Shown: one piece after another, positions 1 to 8,822 of the stretch | How the letters are laid out: each line of letters starts with the position of its first letter | Numbering within the stretch: the stretch's first letter is position 1 | From: Thiorhodovibrio winogradskyi | GTDB lineage: Bacteria > Pseudomonadota > Gammaproteobacteria > Chromatiales > Chromatiaceae | DNA length: 64,000 nucleotides | Direction: 5' to 3' | NCBI RefSeq assembly: GCF_036208045.1 | Contig: NZ_CP121472.1 | Span: 1,623,531-1,687,530 of the forward strand | Notes under the pieces: generated by a model | Told to the model about the DNA's origin: nothing | Databases searched by the model: none | The model's input: the letters and a program-made list of their open reading frames with translations, nothing else | Made by a program: the position numbers and the translations under genes

Positions 1-11
1 CCCACGTTCCA

Positions 12-44
12 GGAATTGAGCCGGAATTGAGCCGGAATTGTGCC
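12..44. repeat. Short tandem repeat, 11 bp x 3
   Basis: GGAATTGAGCC is repeated three times head to tail (12-22, 23-33, 34-44); the third copy has one mismatch. It lies upstream of the broken Uma2 gene and no function is evident. Bases 45-174 hold no recognisable gene. Confidence 0.8.
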
Positions 45-174
45 GAACAAGCCACCATCACCGCCATCGCCGACGCCGCCACCGCCTCGGCGCTCAAGCC
101 CGGGATTGCGCTTGTCCCCCATCGCGGGGGGAGGCTAGACTTCGCCCCAGGCCCGCATCCACAGGAGTCCGACC

Positions 175-804
175 ATGTCCTCGCCTGCCTTCGCTCTCCA
201 CCACCCGTCGCCGCAAACCGCCCCATGGGATAGCGCCCCCGATCTCCCTGCGCCCATCGACCCGCCGGAAGGCACCCCGGTCAGCGAGGAGGACTACTGG
301 GCCCATTACTACGAGCACGAAAACGGCTACGAATGGAACAATGGCATTCTGGAGGTCAAGCCAGTGTCCGATGTGTTGACCGCTTGGATCTACTAATGGC
401 TGCTTGGTTTGCTGAGACTCTACCTTCAGGCCGCCGGCGTGCCCGAGTACTACATCATCCATCATGACGCGCGTTGGCTACTGTTCTACCGGCGCAATGC
501 CCGGGGGCTGTATGAACCCATCCCCTGCGAGGATGGCATCATTCGCTTCGCCGTGGTGCCAGGTTTTCGCTTCCGCCTGGAGGATCTCACCCGCCAGCCG
601 CATCTGGAGGCGATGATCGAGGATCAGGTCTACGCGCCCTTTGTGCTACCGCGCTGGCAGCGAGACCGGCAGGCGCGCGAGCAAGCCGAACAGCGTGCCG
701 CCATGGCTGAAGAGCGGGCTGTCGCGGGCGAGCGACTCGCCAAACGAGAGCGCGCCGAGAAAGATGCGCTGCTTGCCGAGTTGACGAGATTGCGCGGCGA
801 ATAG
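175..804 (+). pseudogene. Uma2 family endonuclease-like gene, broken
   Basis: The frame opens at ATG 175 behind an AGGAG at 163-167. The N-terminal part (SEEDYWAHYYEHENGYEWNN, then KPVSDVLTAWIY) is typical of Uma2/DUF820 proteins, which have a PD-(D/E)XK nuclease-like fold. It ends at an in-frame TAA (394-396). The same frame continues with a leucine-rich stretch and the family's C-terminal part (GVPEYYIIHHD, then PGFRFRLEDL) and a charged, probably coiled-coil tail to 804. The middle of the family, which carries most of the nuclease core, is missing between the two parts: LYLQ runs straight into AAGVPEYY. The gene therefore has both an internal deletion and a nonsense codon. Family assignment is from recognised sequence; loss of function is inference. 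Confidence 0.8.
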
Positions 805-869
805 GCAGCGGCGGGTGTCTCGCGTATCGGTTGGTTTGGCGATGCCGGCCCGAAGAGAATGAAGTGCAT

Positions 870-1690
870 GAAGAGAGTGCAGAAAATATTCGATTCGGAG
901 AGTAAGCCGGGAACTTGTCCGCGTTTAGGTCAAGGTTTGTTTTCTCTGTTTCCGCCTGGTTTCCCGGCGGTGCCACACTATTTTGACCATGCGCAGCTTC
1001 GTTACCCGGCTCGGAGCAGCAGGACTTGGAGTGTTACACCATCCGGCTCCTAGTTCGGGGCATTCACCAAGGGATAGGCTCTCGCCCTTCAACACAGAAG
1101 GCCCTCCTTCCATCAGACCGCCCATGCTTCTCGCTCTTCGCTCCATTGGTGTGAATTGCTTCGGCTCGCGTTTTCACGCACTTCGTCCTCTCTGTGTAGT
1201 GGCGTGTTGTACCGTCGCAATCCCCCAAACGGCCACTCCTTTGCTCGACCCGCATTACCGGGCATCGTCGCTCATATGAGTGGCTCCGACTTCCAACAGC
1301 CACCGCCGATGTCCTCGTTGATGAGACTTGTTCATCGGTGCCCACTTCCCGCAGACCGGCTGTTGGATCTCCCTGGTTACCAGGTGTTCTCAATGTAAGG
1401 CTCGATCCGGTCTTGGACCCCGGGGAGTATCCATGCCACTGACCATGACGCGACATGCATTGTTGCCTGCCGGGGGGACAAACCCGTCGGCACTCTTCGA
1501 CAAATTCTTTTCGGGGCTCTAGACCTTCAGGTGCGGCTTCACCCGCTACCTTTGCACCTTGCCTGTTTTCGTGCCTACGCATCGACGCGTCAGTTACCCT
1601 TTGCGCCCCAAGGCTCAATACTGAGCTCGCGGCTCACGATTACCCAGGCGGGACTCTAACCCGCTAGAACACGCGGCCTTGCCAGACCGA
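870..1690 (-). mobile_element. Group II intron-like RNA fragment lacking its reverse transcriptase
   Basis: Read on the minus strand, this stretch resembles the 5' structural part of bacterial group II introns. It contains an AGGGAGATCC element, a GGAAGTCGGAGCCACTCA element followed by ATATGAG, and GGCAAGGTGCAAAGGTAGCG. Short overlapping minus-strand frames are of the kind that accompany such RNAs (GECPELGAGWCNTPSPAAPS, then VWHRRETRR). After about 900 the similarity stops and the decayed Uma2 gene begins. No reverse transcriptase/maturase frame and no domain V are visible. I see this as a truncated intron, but the identification rests on remembered sequence features rather than a folded model. 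The boundaries are approximate. Confidence 0.4.
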
Positions 1691-1717
1691 GCTGGCTCCT
1701 TTAATTCTCCAAAACTA

Positions 1718-1732
1718 TGCACTTTTAGTGCA
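1718..1732 (+). repeat. Hairpin at the left end of the IS200-like element
   Basis: TGCACT-TTT-AGTGCA is a perfect 6-bp stem with a 3-nt loop, 62 nt before the start of the tnpA remnant. IS200/IS605 transposases recognise imperfect hairpins near each end, so this is a plausible left-end recognition structure. Its role is inferred from position. Confidence 0.5.
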
Positions 1733-1794
1733 AGACTTTTCCTAAACTCTCATTCATTAGGTCTTTTCGAAAATCATCACATACACTGCACGAC

Positions 1795-2189
1795 TTGAAG
1801 GTGCATCTGATCTGGATCACGAAATATCGCTCCGCAGTTTTAATAATGGAAGTCGAGCTTAGTATGCGTGAAATTATACGTTATGTTTGCGCATGGCATG
1901 ATATTCAGATTATCAGTGGGGCCGTTAGTAAGGATCATGTGCATTTGTACATCTCATATCCACCAAAATACGCAGTAAGCGATTTGGTTATATGGTTCAA
2001 AGGACGTAGCTCCCGGAAGCTTCAGGAAATATATCCGCAACTCGGGAATCGCTACTGGGGAAAGCATTTTGGGGAATAGGCTATGCGGCTTTCAGTTCCG
2101 GTCATGTTACTGATAAGATGATACGGGAATACTTGAAGCATCACGAAGATCACCCAAATCACCAGGATGATGGTTTCAATGTTGAATGA
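1795..2189 (+). pseudogene. tnpA: IS200/IS605-family TnpA transposase, frameshifted
   Basis: The frame is open upstream of the TTG at 1795 (SSHTLHDLKVHLIWITKYR), with no good ATG. It carries the HUH metal-binding motif in KDHVHLYIS, which defines the Y1-transposase family that cuts single-stranded DNA. At about 2072-2078 the frame changes: the first frame ends at TAG (2077-2079), while the next gives GIGYAAFSSGHVTDKMIREY, containing the helix with the likely catalytic Tyr, and ends at TGA 2187-2189. Restoring one base would give the usual HFWGIGY. A single-base loss is simplest; programmed frameshifting is not usual in this family. No TnpB follows, as in IS200 itself. Confidence 0.85.
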
Positions 2190-2294
2190 CTTTGAGTCAT
2201 GATTAAACTGACTTCAGTCAGGATATACTTGCAGCCTGTTTCAACCGAAATCGCGACTTTCAGTCGTAAGCTATACCATGGACTTTCAGTCCAT
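2187..2294 (+). repeat. Four related hairpins at the right end of the IS200-like element
   Basis: Four small palindromes share a GACT/AGTC core: 2187-2199 (TGACT-TTG-AGTCA), 2209-2220 (TGACT-TC-AGTCA), 2254-2266 (CGACT-TTC-AGTCG) and 2278-2294 (ATGGACT-TTC-AGTCCAT). They follow directly on the tnpA stop. One is expected as the right-end recognition hairpin; four in a row is more than the transposase needs. Confidence 0.7.
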
Positions 2295-2304
2295 AGTGTT
2301 TAAT

Positions 2305-4509
2305 TCATGCATGGCCAGCTGATTTTGACAGCTTTGAGCGCGGTGCCGGCCGATCCGCCGGGAGGATAGCCAGCAACCGCCGGGTGCGGGGTAAGCGATA
2401 AAGATCATAGAGGGCGCCTTCCTTTAGCAAAGCGTGGATGTTATCAGTGATGCTGAAGCGCTGCCCATCCATGATGATCCAGTATTCGTTCGCGGACTTG
2501 TGGTGACGGATCATCTGCCGGTGCACCTGGCCGGTTAACCGTTCGACACGCCCTTCGCCTAGATCTTGCCGGGCTAGACGGTGCTTGCGCCACTGCTCGA
2601 CCGGCATGCCGATCAGGAAAAACAGCCCTAACAGCAGCGCGGCGGCAGTGGCCGCTCGCGCTCCCCAGCCGGCCTCGGGAGTGTTCCAAACATGCCCGAC
2701 CATGATGACGGCCAAAAAGATCCAGAGCCCGGCCAAGACCATGCCGGCGATGGTTCCGCCGACGGCGAGCCATAATTGCTGTTGGATCCGCTGGTGCTGT
2801 CGCTGGCTCAGGCGTCCGGCCCGGTAGTGCTCGCGATCCTCGTTGCTGCATTGGAACAGGCGTTGGAGTGGGTGCGGCTGGTGGGATGTCGTGCCACGGT
2901 TTGCTCTCGTCGCGATCAGGATTTCATCCGCGCCCAGTTGATCGAGCCGCCAGAGTCCGTAGCCCAGCAGCATCAGCAGTGGGACAAGATTACCGAGACC
3001 GAAATACAGCGCCAATTGCCGCCAGGCAGCGACTTGCAGCTTCTCTGGTGCGGCGACGGACTGGAACACCACCGGTCGGCACCCGCGTTCGGCGTCGCTT
3101 GGGCCACCGATGGCGCGACGGTAGCGGTCTTTGTGTTCGCGGGTCGTCAGAGGCCCCCAAGTTACCTCGCGCAACCAACGTGGCTGTTCGCGCAGACCCG
3201 GTACCTGCTCGCGATGCCCGCGATCAGCGGTGCCAATACCCAGCCAGACACAGGCTTTATCTGGTGTCACCGAGTCAGCGCCAACAGCGCCCAAGCGCTC
3301 GGTCAAGGGAACCACATAGACGCGATCATACCGCTCGGATCCTTCACCTTGCCTGCGCCAGCCATGGGATTGGACCGGCAGCCGCGCGGGAACCAGGTTC
3401 TCGACGCCGATCAGCGCATTGCGCCCGTCGTAGGCGGGTAACTCGGCCAGGCGCACGCCATCGAACACCTCGGCGCGCTGCAAGATCCCGATCTCGACCG
3501 CCTGCATGGAACCCAGGATGCCCAGCCACATGGCCGCGAATCCCAAGAGGAAACCGTAACCAGCTCCCTGATCCCAACCTTTCATTTTGCGCGGAACTGC
3601 CGGACGCAGTCGCGTGGAGAGGCCTTGGAGGAGAAAGCCAAACACGAGAAACTGAGGGGCGCTGAGGAGGAAGCCCGTCAGTTCGCCGGTCAAGGGGCCA
3701 AACAGCAGGCTGACCCCAACGGCCAGTCCGAGGATCGTCAGCACGACCAAATTCAGCGCTCCATGCGCAAGTCCGATGCTCGGTAACCAGAGGCGGATGG
3801 TCGCGCCGATGGCTAGCGCCTCGGGGCGCTTCACCAGCAAGGCCCGACGCTGGTTCCATGCCAACCGCGTGCGCCATGCCGACCAGAGGCAGCCGCCCGT
3901 CAGCACGAGCGGGAAAACCATGGTCAGTGCCTCGTCCTCGCCTGCCAACAGAACCCGGCCGGTCAGGATCAGTAGACTTAAACAGCCAAGCCCGATCAGT
4001 ACTGGAATCAGCAAAGACGCGAGCCAGTCTGGCGATGAGGCGGGCATCGGCGTGGGTGGCACGCTGGTCATGGGCGCAAGCGCGTTGTTGGATAGTCGCT
4101 TGGCTAGCGTCAACCGCTTGGATCGGCGCCGCTGGCCCCAGCGACCGCCGATGATGGCAAGCACAGTCAATAACGACAGATTACCCAGGCTCTCAAACAG
4201 CAGCGCCGCATCGACCCGCGCCTGATGAACCACCAGCCATAGTCCGATGGTGAACAGGGTCGGCGCGGCCAGCAGCAGACCCCAGAGCGCCCCGTGTCGT
4301 GGCCAACGGGAGGCGACAGCGAAGGCCAAGGCAGCGAGCAAGATACCGGCGACCAGCGCTCCCAGCCAAGCGGCCAGAGCGCCAACTCCAATCCCCTCAA
4401 AGGTGTTGCTCAGGGTTCCGAGCAGCCAGACGCCGGGCAAGGACAGCGCGCAGACCAGGGCGTAAACCCACCAGGCGGGACGTTTGGGTTGAGATGTCTC
4501 AAAAGCCAT
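2305..4509 (-). CDS. Polytopic membrane protein of unknown function
   Basis: This is an intact 734-residue frame starting at ATG 4507-4509. I do not recognise the family. About four hydrophobic segments lie within the first 125 residues, then two near 165-215, several between 240 and 335, a soluble region of roughly 180 residues with a few Cys (CVWLGIG, GCRPVVF), and further membrane segments near 505-525 and 575-635. The last 90 residues form a soluble domain (QVHRQMIRHHKSANEYWIIM, then LYRLPRTRRLLAILPA). Arg/Lys-rich loops fit an inner-membrane location. It stands alone between the IS200-like element and a REP-like stretch, and no strong ribosome binding site precedes it. Confidence 0.75.
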   Translation of the reverse strand: MAFETSQPKRPAWWVYALVCALSLPGVWLLGTLSNTFEGIGVGALAAWLGALVAGILLAALAFAVASRWPRHGALWGLLLAAPTLFTIGLWLVVHQARVDAALLFESLGNLSLLTVLAIIGGRWGQRRRSKRLTLAKRLSNNALAPMTSVPPTPMPASSPDWLASLLIPVLIGLGCLSLLILTGRVLLAGEDEALTMVFPLVLTGGCLWSAWRTRLAWNQRRALLVKRPEALAIGATIRLWLPSIGLAHGALNLVVLTILGLAVGVSLLFGPLTGELTGFLLSAPQFLVFGFLLQGLSTRLRPAVPRKMKGWDQGAGYGFLLGFAAMWLGILGSMQAVEIGILQRAEVFDGVRLAELPAYDGRNALIGVENLVPARLPVQSHGWRRQGEGSERYDRVYVVPLTERLGAVGADSVTPDKACVWLGIGTADRGHREQVPGLREQPRWLREVTWGPLTTREHKDRYRRAIGGPSDAERGCRPVVFQSVAAPEKLQVAAWRQLALYFGLGNLVPLLMLLGYGLWRLDQLGADEILIATRANRGTTSHQPHPLQRLFQCSNEDREHYRAGRLSQRQHQRIQQQLWLAVGGTIAGMVLAGLWIFLAVIMVGHVWNTPEAGWGARAATAAALLLGLFFLIGMPVEQWRKHRLARQDLGEGRVERLTGQVHRQMIRHHKSANEYWIIMDGQRFSITDNIHALLKEGALYDLYRLPRTRRLLAILPADRPAPRSKLSKSAGHA

Positions 4510-5098
4510 CGCACGGCACTCTGAAGGGCCGTATTAAAACCGCAAACCATGCCAGTAAAGAGGGCGATGCACCAGGTGGCCAGGATGGGGTTGAGTGAAC
4601 GGGTGGGAGATTGTTCCCTCTCTTGATGGCAAGCAAGAAGGAAAAGACGGTTTTGTTCATTCTCCTTGTCTCCTCATATCTCGTTCAGCCAAGACCGTTA
4701 CATGAGAGCGAAACAAGCGACTGCAACGCTCGCGCTTGCCACTGGGATAGCTTTTCAGTCTTTTTTTTTCTGGAAGCCGCAGCTTGACGGTGGGAGCGGC
4801 TTTAGCTGCGGCTTCTCGCGGCAAAGGCTTTAATTTATCGCGGCTCGGGCATTGATTCCTTGCGGCTAAAGCCGCTTCAACCAACAAAATCGCAACTTCG
4901 CTTGAAACGCGATACCAGGTCTATGACGATATCGCTCGTACCGGCGGCAAATGCACGTGGCGCTCGGCTCGAGCATTCAAACTAAAGTAGGAAAAACCCA
5001 TTAAAAATCTGCGTGAGTCCGATTTTCTCTCCAAGCGAGCCGGCGGAATCCCACAGTACGGCTGCCCCAAGCGGTCGTGTTCAGGCTAAACTACCGCC
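4510..5098. other. Gene-free spacer with a REP-like inverted pair
   Basis: No convincing gene is present. A REP-like pair is visible: GGAGCGGCTTTAGCTGCGG near 4793-4811 is roughly the inverse of TTGCGGCTAAAGCCGCTTC at 4860-4878. The second copy contains a perfect palindrome (GCGGCT-AA-AGCCGC, 4862-4875). A short open frame on the minus strand across this area (4657-4887) is produced by the repeats and has no recognisable content. Confidence 0.55.
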
Positions 5099-5665
5099 AT
5101 GCGCCACCCCATCGATCCCAAGATCGCTTTTTTTTTCAAGGCCCTGTTGGGCGCGGAGCACAATCGCGCGCTGCTGGTGCATTTTCTCAACGCCATACTC
5201 TGCGCCGATCTGTCCGCGCCCATCGTCGCGGTGAAGATTCTCAATCCCTACAACGAACGGTAGTTTCCCGACGACAAGCTCAGGATCGTCGATGTCAAAG
5301 CGCTTGATGGCTTGGGATGGCTGTATCAAATCGAGATCCAGTTGCTCGACGTCCCCGATCTGCGCGCGCGGATTCTCTGCGCCTGGGCCGACATCTATCA
5401 GGCTCAACTGCGCAGCGGGGACGATTACGACAGCCTCGAACCTGTCTATTCGATCTGGCTACTGGGCGAAACCCTGCTGCCCGAGCGCCCCGGCTATGCG
5501 CACGACTAACGCTTGCGCGATGCCGAGGGCCATGTCTTGTTAAACCACGGCGGCATTTGGCTGCTGGAATTGAGCAAGTTCGACGCCCAACGGGTCGAAA
5601 CCGAGGAACAGCGGTGGCTAAAATTCTTTAAGGAGGGCGCCAAGCTTGCAGCGACGCCCTACCGG
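5099..5665 (+). pseudogene. Rpn family / PD-(D/E)XK nuclease transposase-like gene, broken
   Basis: The reading frame starts at ATG 5099 (MRHPIDPKIAFFFKALLGAE) and matches the Rpn/PF12784 family of recombination-promoting nuclease-like proteins. The expected core follows in the same frame: FPDDKLRIVDVKA, then GWLYQIEIQLL, which holds the E-x-Q of the PD-(D/E)XK fold. Two in-frame stops interrupt it: TAG at 5261-5263 (family usually NEREFPDDK) and TAA at 5507-5509. The C-terminal third is missing after FFKEGAKLAATPYR. All pieces stay in one frame, so this is decay by point mutation plus truncation. The 3' boundary is approximate. Confidence 0.8.
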
Positions 5666-6058
5666 AGTGTAAGCCAAGATGCAGATCCTCGAGTGAGGTC
5701 AGGAAGGTGGCCAGCCCCTCGGGCAGGTTGTGCTGTGCGCCCGTCGCGCAGGACGACGCCCAACGCAGGGGTGATCGGGGCTTTTGCCTCGGTGCTGGTG
5801 TAAATCCACCGCTGTAAGCATGATCCCGGTGCCTGGCCAGCGCCGCCTGGTAATGCCACAAGGGTTTGCACAATAGGGCTGGCCGGTCGCCGGCATGGTC
5901 AGCCCGTCGAGGCCGGCTGTGTGCTGGCATTCTTGGCGAAGGCGCGTCGGAATGACTCTTGCCTGACGCTTGCATGATTCGACCCGCGGCGCACGGCGTC
6001 ATTGGCCGTGATTCGGCCCATGCCGGGTTGCCACGCGAAACCCGTGGAGGATAGTTTC
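5666..6058. other. Gene-free spacer with possible degenerate coding sequence
   Basis: Open frames exist on the minus strand (for example 5628-6002) but none has a recognisable family, and several short ones overlap in different phases, as in a decayed gene. I cannot name it. The ribosome binding site of the next gene (GGAGG, 6046-6050) lies at the right end. Confidence 0.4.
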
Positions 6059-7087
6059 ATGCCTGTCAGCACAATGGAGCATGCCGATGAAGCCAATGTT
6101 GGCCGCGCGCCGGGGCGCGAGACCGAGTCGCCCATGAAAATTCCGCTGCGCGGCTGGTGGCAAATCGCGCGGCGGGTGTTTAGCCGTTTCGCCAGCGAAA
6201 ACCTGGGTCTGGTTGCCGCCGGCGTCGGCTTCTACAGTCTGCTCGGTCTGTTTCCGGCAATCGCCGCGCTGGTGACCACCTATGACCTGGTGTTCGACCC
6301 GACGCAGATTCAGCAGCAGTTCGAATCCTTGCGCGCCTTGCTGCCCGAACAGGTGTATGAACTCATCTCCGGGCAGCTTGCGAGCGCTGCCGACAGCCAG
6401 CATCAAACGCTTGGTTTCGGACTTGCCGGCGCGCTGCTGCTCTCGTTCTGGGGAGCCACCCGTGGCACGCGCGCGTTGATCATCGCGCTAAACGTCGCCT
6501 ACGACGAGCCAGAGGAGCGCAACATTGTCGTGCTCAATCTGTTCGCATTCGGGCTGACGCTGTTCCTGGTGGTCGTGGTGGCCCTGGCGATAGTGCTGAT
6601 CGTGGCCGTGCCGATCATCATCAATCTGGTGAGTCTTGGTACCCTGCCCGAGGTGCTCGCGGCCTGGCTGCGTTGGCCGTTGATGGCGCTGGTGTTGGTG
6701 CTTGCGCTGGCGATCCTCTACCGCTTCGGGCCGTCGCGAAGGGCTCCGCGCTGGCGCTGGCTGCCGGTGGGGTCGGCGGTCGCGGGCGTCTTGTGGCTGG
6801 CGGCCTCCGGGCTGTTCTCCTTTTATGTCGCCAACTTCGGCGCCTACAACGCCACCTATGGTTCCTTGGGCGCGGTGATTGTGCTGCTATTGTGGCTCTA
6901 TCTGGCGGCGCTGGCGGTGATCCTCGGGGCTTGCGTCAATGCGGAAACCGAGCGGCAAACCGCGCGGGACAGCACGGTTGGCGCCCCGCGCCCGCGCGGC
7001 AAGCGCGGCGCGGAGGTGGCCGACCGGCTTCCCGGTGAGAGAGGTTCGCGTCGGGCCACGCCAGGGCAGGGTGTGAAGGACAGATGA
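6059..7087 (+). CDS. YihY/virulence factor BrkB family membrane protein
   Basis: This 342-residue inner-membrane protein belongs to the YihY/BrkB family. The start was chosen at ATG 6059 because GGAGG at 6046-6050 sits 8 nt upstream; a longer frame from 6002 lacks this. Family features: SENLGLVAAGVGFYSLLGLF near the N-terminus, a long amphipathic stretch with LLPEQVYELISGQL, the GATRGTRALIIALNVAYDE segment, a pair of very hydrophobic helices, and FSFYVANFGAYNATYGSLGA followed by a last membrane helix. There are about six transmembrane segments. The C-terminal tail (about 45 residues) is basic and probably cytoplasmic. The molecular function of the family is not settled; the old RNase BN assignment was withdrawn. 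Confidence 0.9.
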   Translation: MPVSTMEHADEANVGRAPGRETESPMKIPLRGWWQIARRVFSRFASENLGLVAAGVGFYSLLGLFPAIAALVTTYDLVFDPTQIQQQFESLRALLPEQVYELISGQLASAADSQHQTLGFGLAGALLLSFWGATRGTRALIIALNVAYDEPEERNIVVLNLFAFGLTLFLVVVVALAIVLIVAVPIIINLVSLGTLPEVLAAWLRWPLMALVLVLALAILYRFGPSRRAPRWRWLPVGSAVAGVLWLAASGLFSFYVANFGAYNATYGSLGAVIVLLLWLYLAALAVILGACVNAETERQTARDSTVGAPRPRGKRGAEVADRLPGERGSRRATPGQGVKDR

Positions 7088-7448
7088 CGGAGTGGCTGAC
7101 TCATCAAGCCAGGCTCAAACCATACCATTACACATAAGTCCGGCGACCATGGTTGCAGTATGGTGCAAGTGATTGTTCAAGCGTGGCGCAACATAGTCTA
7201 GTGGCCGGAAAACCTCCCTCGTAACCCTCTGATAAAGAAAGGCTCACCGACTTATGGATAATGGCATGCTCTGGCCGTTGCGAGGTCAAAGCTGCATTGC
7301 TTCCTGTGATCAAAGCAAAGTGATTAGTGTACACAGCTCAGGGTGCCAGCAGACCAAGCGCCCTGCTGATCGCTATCGCCAACTCGGCCAGCAAAGTCAG
7401 TATCAGCAAGGTCAGCAACAGCGCAGGTGCGCTCTCGGCAACATCCAT
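7088..7448. other. Gene-free spacer
   Basis: I see no gene, RNA or strong hairpin here. Short open frames on both strands lack family features. Confidence 0.5.
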
Positions 7449-8317
7449 TCAGCCTTTCTCCGCCACCTGCCGCTGCGCCGACAGCTCCCGTGCCAGCGCC
7501 GCACGCGGGCGGCTATGCCGGGCCAGTAGCCGGTAGAGCACCGGCACAAGAAAGAGCGTCAGCAGCGTCGAGGCCAGAATTCCGCCGAGAATGGTCAGGC
7601 CGATGATGCGTCGACTTTCGGCCCACGGGCCGACCGCCAAGGCCAAGGGCAGGGCGCCGAACAGGGTCGTGATCGAGGTCATCAAAATTGGCCGAAAGCG
7701 CACTCGCGCGGCCTGCGTCAGCGCATCTTCCAGTGATTCGCCGCGATCGCGCAGCTGATTGACGAACTCGACCAGCAGGATGGCATTCTTCGCCATCAGC
7801 CCGATGGCCAGGATAAAGCCGATCTGGGCATGGAGGTTGATCGACCCGCCCCCGAGCCAGAGCGCGACTAGGGCGCCGAGCAGGGCCAGGGTACCCCGGC
7901 CAGCAACTCCAGCGGTTGCCGTCGTCGGCACGCACTTCAACCCGATCCAGGTCCTTCGGCACCGCGCGGTCCGCCGCGCGCGCCCGCACGGACCATGACC
8001 TCATAGGTCTCGGCATCGATGGCAAAATCCGTGATGTCCTCGCCGCCCATCAAAATTTGCAGGCTGCGCCCGATGTCGGCCGGCGACACCCCCAGCGCAG
8101 CCGTGCGTTCATGGTCGAAGCGGATGCGCAGCTGTGGGTTGGTTGGCTGATAATCCAGGCGCGCCTGGGCGATCCCGGGCATCTTCCGTGCATCGGCCAG
8201 TACCTGCTGGGCCAGCCCATGGATCTCGGCGAGATCAGCGCCGGTCAGCGCCATTTGGATCGGTTGCTCAAAGGTCGAGCGCGAGGTCGAGCGGGTCGAG
8301 TCACTGATTAGAACCAA
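7449..8317 (-). pseudogene. RND efflux permease (AcrB/MdtB type), internally deleted remnant
   Basis: Two pieces of one RND permease are joined on the minus strand. The upstream piece (8317 to about 7990) covers the periplasmic region (IQMALTGADLAEIHGLAQQV, then SPADIGRSLQILMGGEDITD). The frame then shifts near 7990 into AVPKDLDRVEVRADDGN, the family's next segment. Around 7920 the sequence jumps to the last membrane block (HAQIGFILAIGLMAKNAILL, then ARVRFRPILMTSITT) and ends normally. The N-terminal half and the segment around TM7-TM10 are gone. A working pump needs all twelve helices, so this is non-functional. No adaptor gene is next to it. Confidence 0.85.
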
Positions 8318-8822
8318 TCACCGCCTGTGAACTCAGTGGTAAGCCGCTGATCGTCTTCCGACGCAGACACCTGAGAAAAACAAAATGAAAGACAATGTTT
8401 TTCCGTCAGGATTGAACATGGAAAGAGTAAAAAATGTCCTGTTACTCGCCACAACGCCAGAAAACGGTGATGGCACGAGACTCGCAGGGTTGTGTCGTGT
8501 CGCCATCGTGGGGGCTTTGACCCAATACCGGTTCAAATGGACCGGCTACCCGCGTCCCGTTGCGCCCCTGGTTGCGCCCCTGGTTGCGCCCCAGCTAAGG
8601 TCAAGGCGCACCCAAGACCTTTGAAGATGGCGCGGTTCCGAACCCACGTCCGCTGCTGGCGCGGTTTCACGGACTTGCACATCCCATCCAATTCCGAGCT
8701 GGTACTGCGATTGCTTAATCGTGGAGTGAAGGCGGTCGCAAAGGCGCTTGCTGCCGCGCGAAGTCGTGCACTGGCAACGCCTCAAATTCGCCATCCAGCA
8801 TCAGTCAAAAGACGGAGGAGTC
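8318..8822. other. Gene-free spacer before the transketolase gene
   Basis: No recognisable gene. Short open frames on the + strand (from 8385 and 8492) have no family features. A 12-bp tandem repeat lies at 8559-8594, and the transketolase ribosome binding site (GGAGG) at the right end. Confidence 0.45.
8559..8594. repeat. Short tandem repeat, 12 bp x 3
   Basis: GTTGCGCCCCTG occurs at 8559-8570 and 8571-8582, with a one-base variant at 8583-8594. It lies in non-coding sequence and no role is evident. Confidence 0.85.

Noticed and set aside
1064-1618. A 184-codon minus-strand protein gene
   Set aside because: It runs through sequence that looks like structured intron RNA; the peptide is Arg/Gly/Ser-rich with no family.
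2076-2090. Programmed frameshifting in the IS200 tnpA
   Set aside because: IS200/IS605 TnpA proteins are normally made from a single frame, and restoring one base reproduces the consensus; a simple deletion is more likely.
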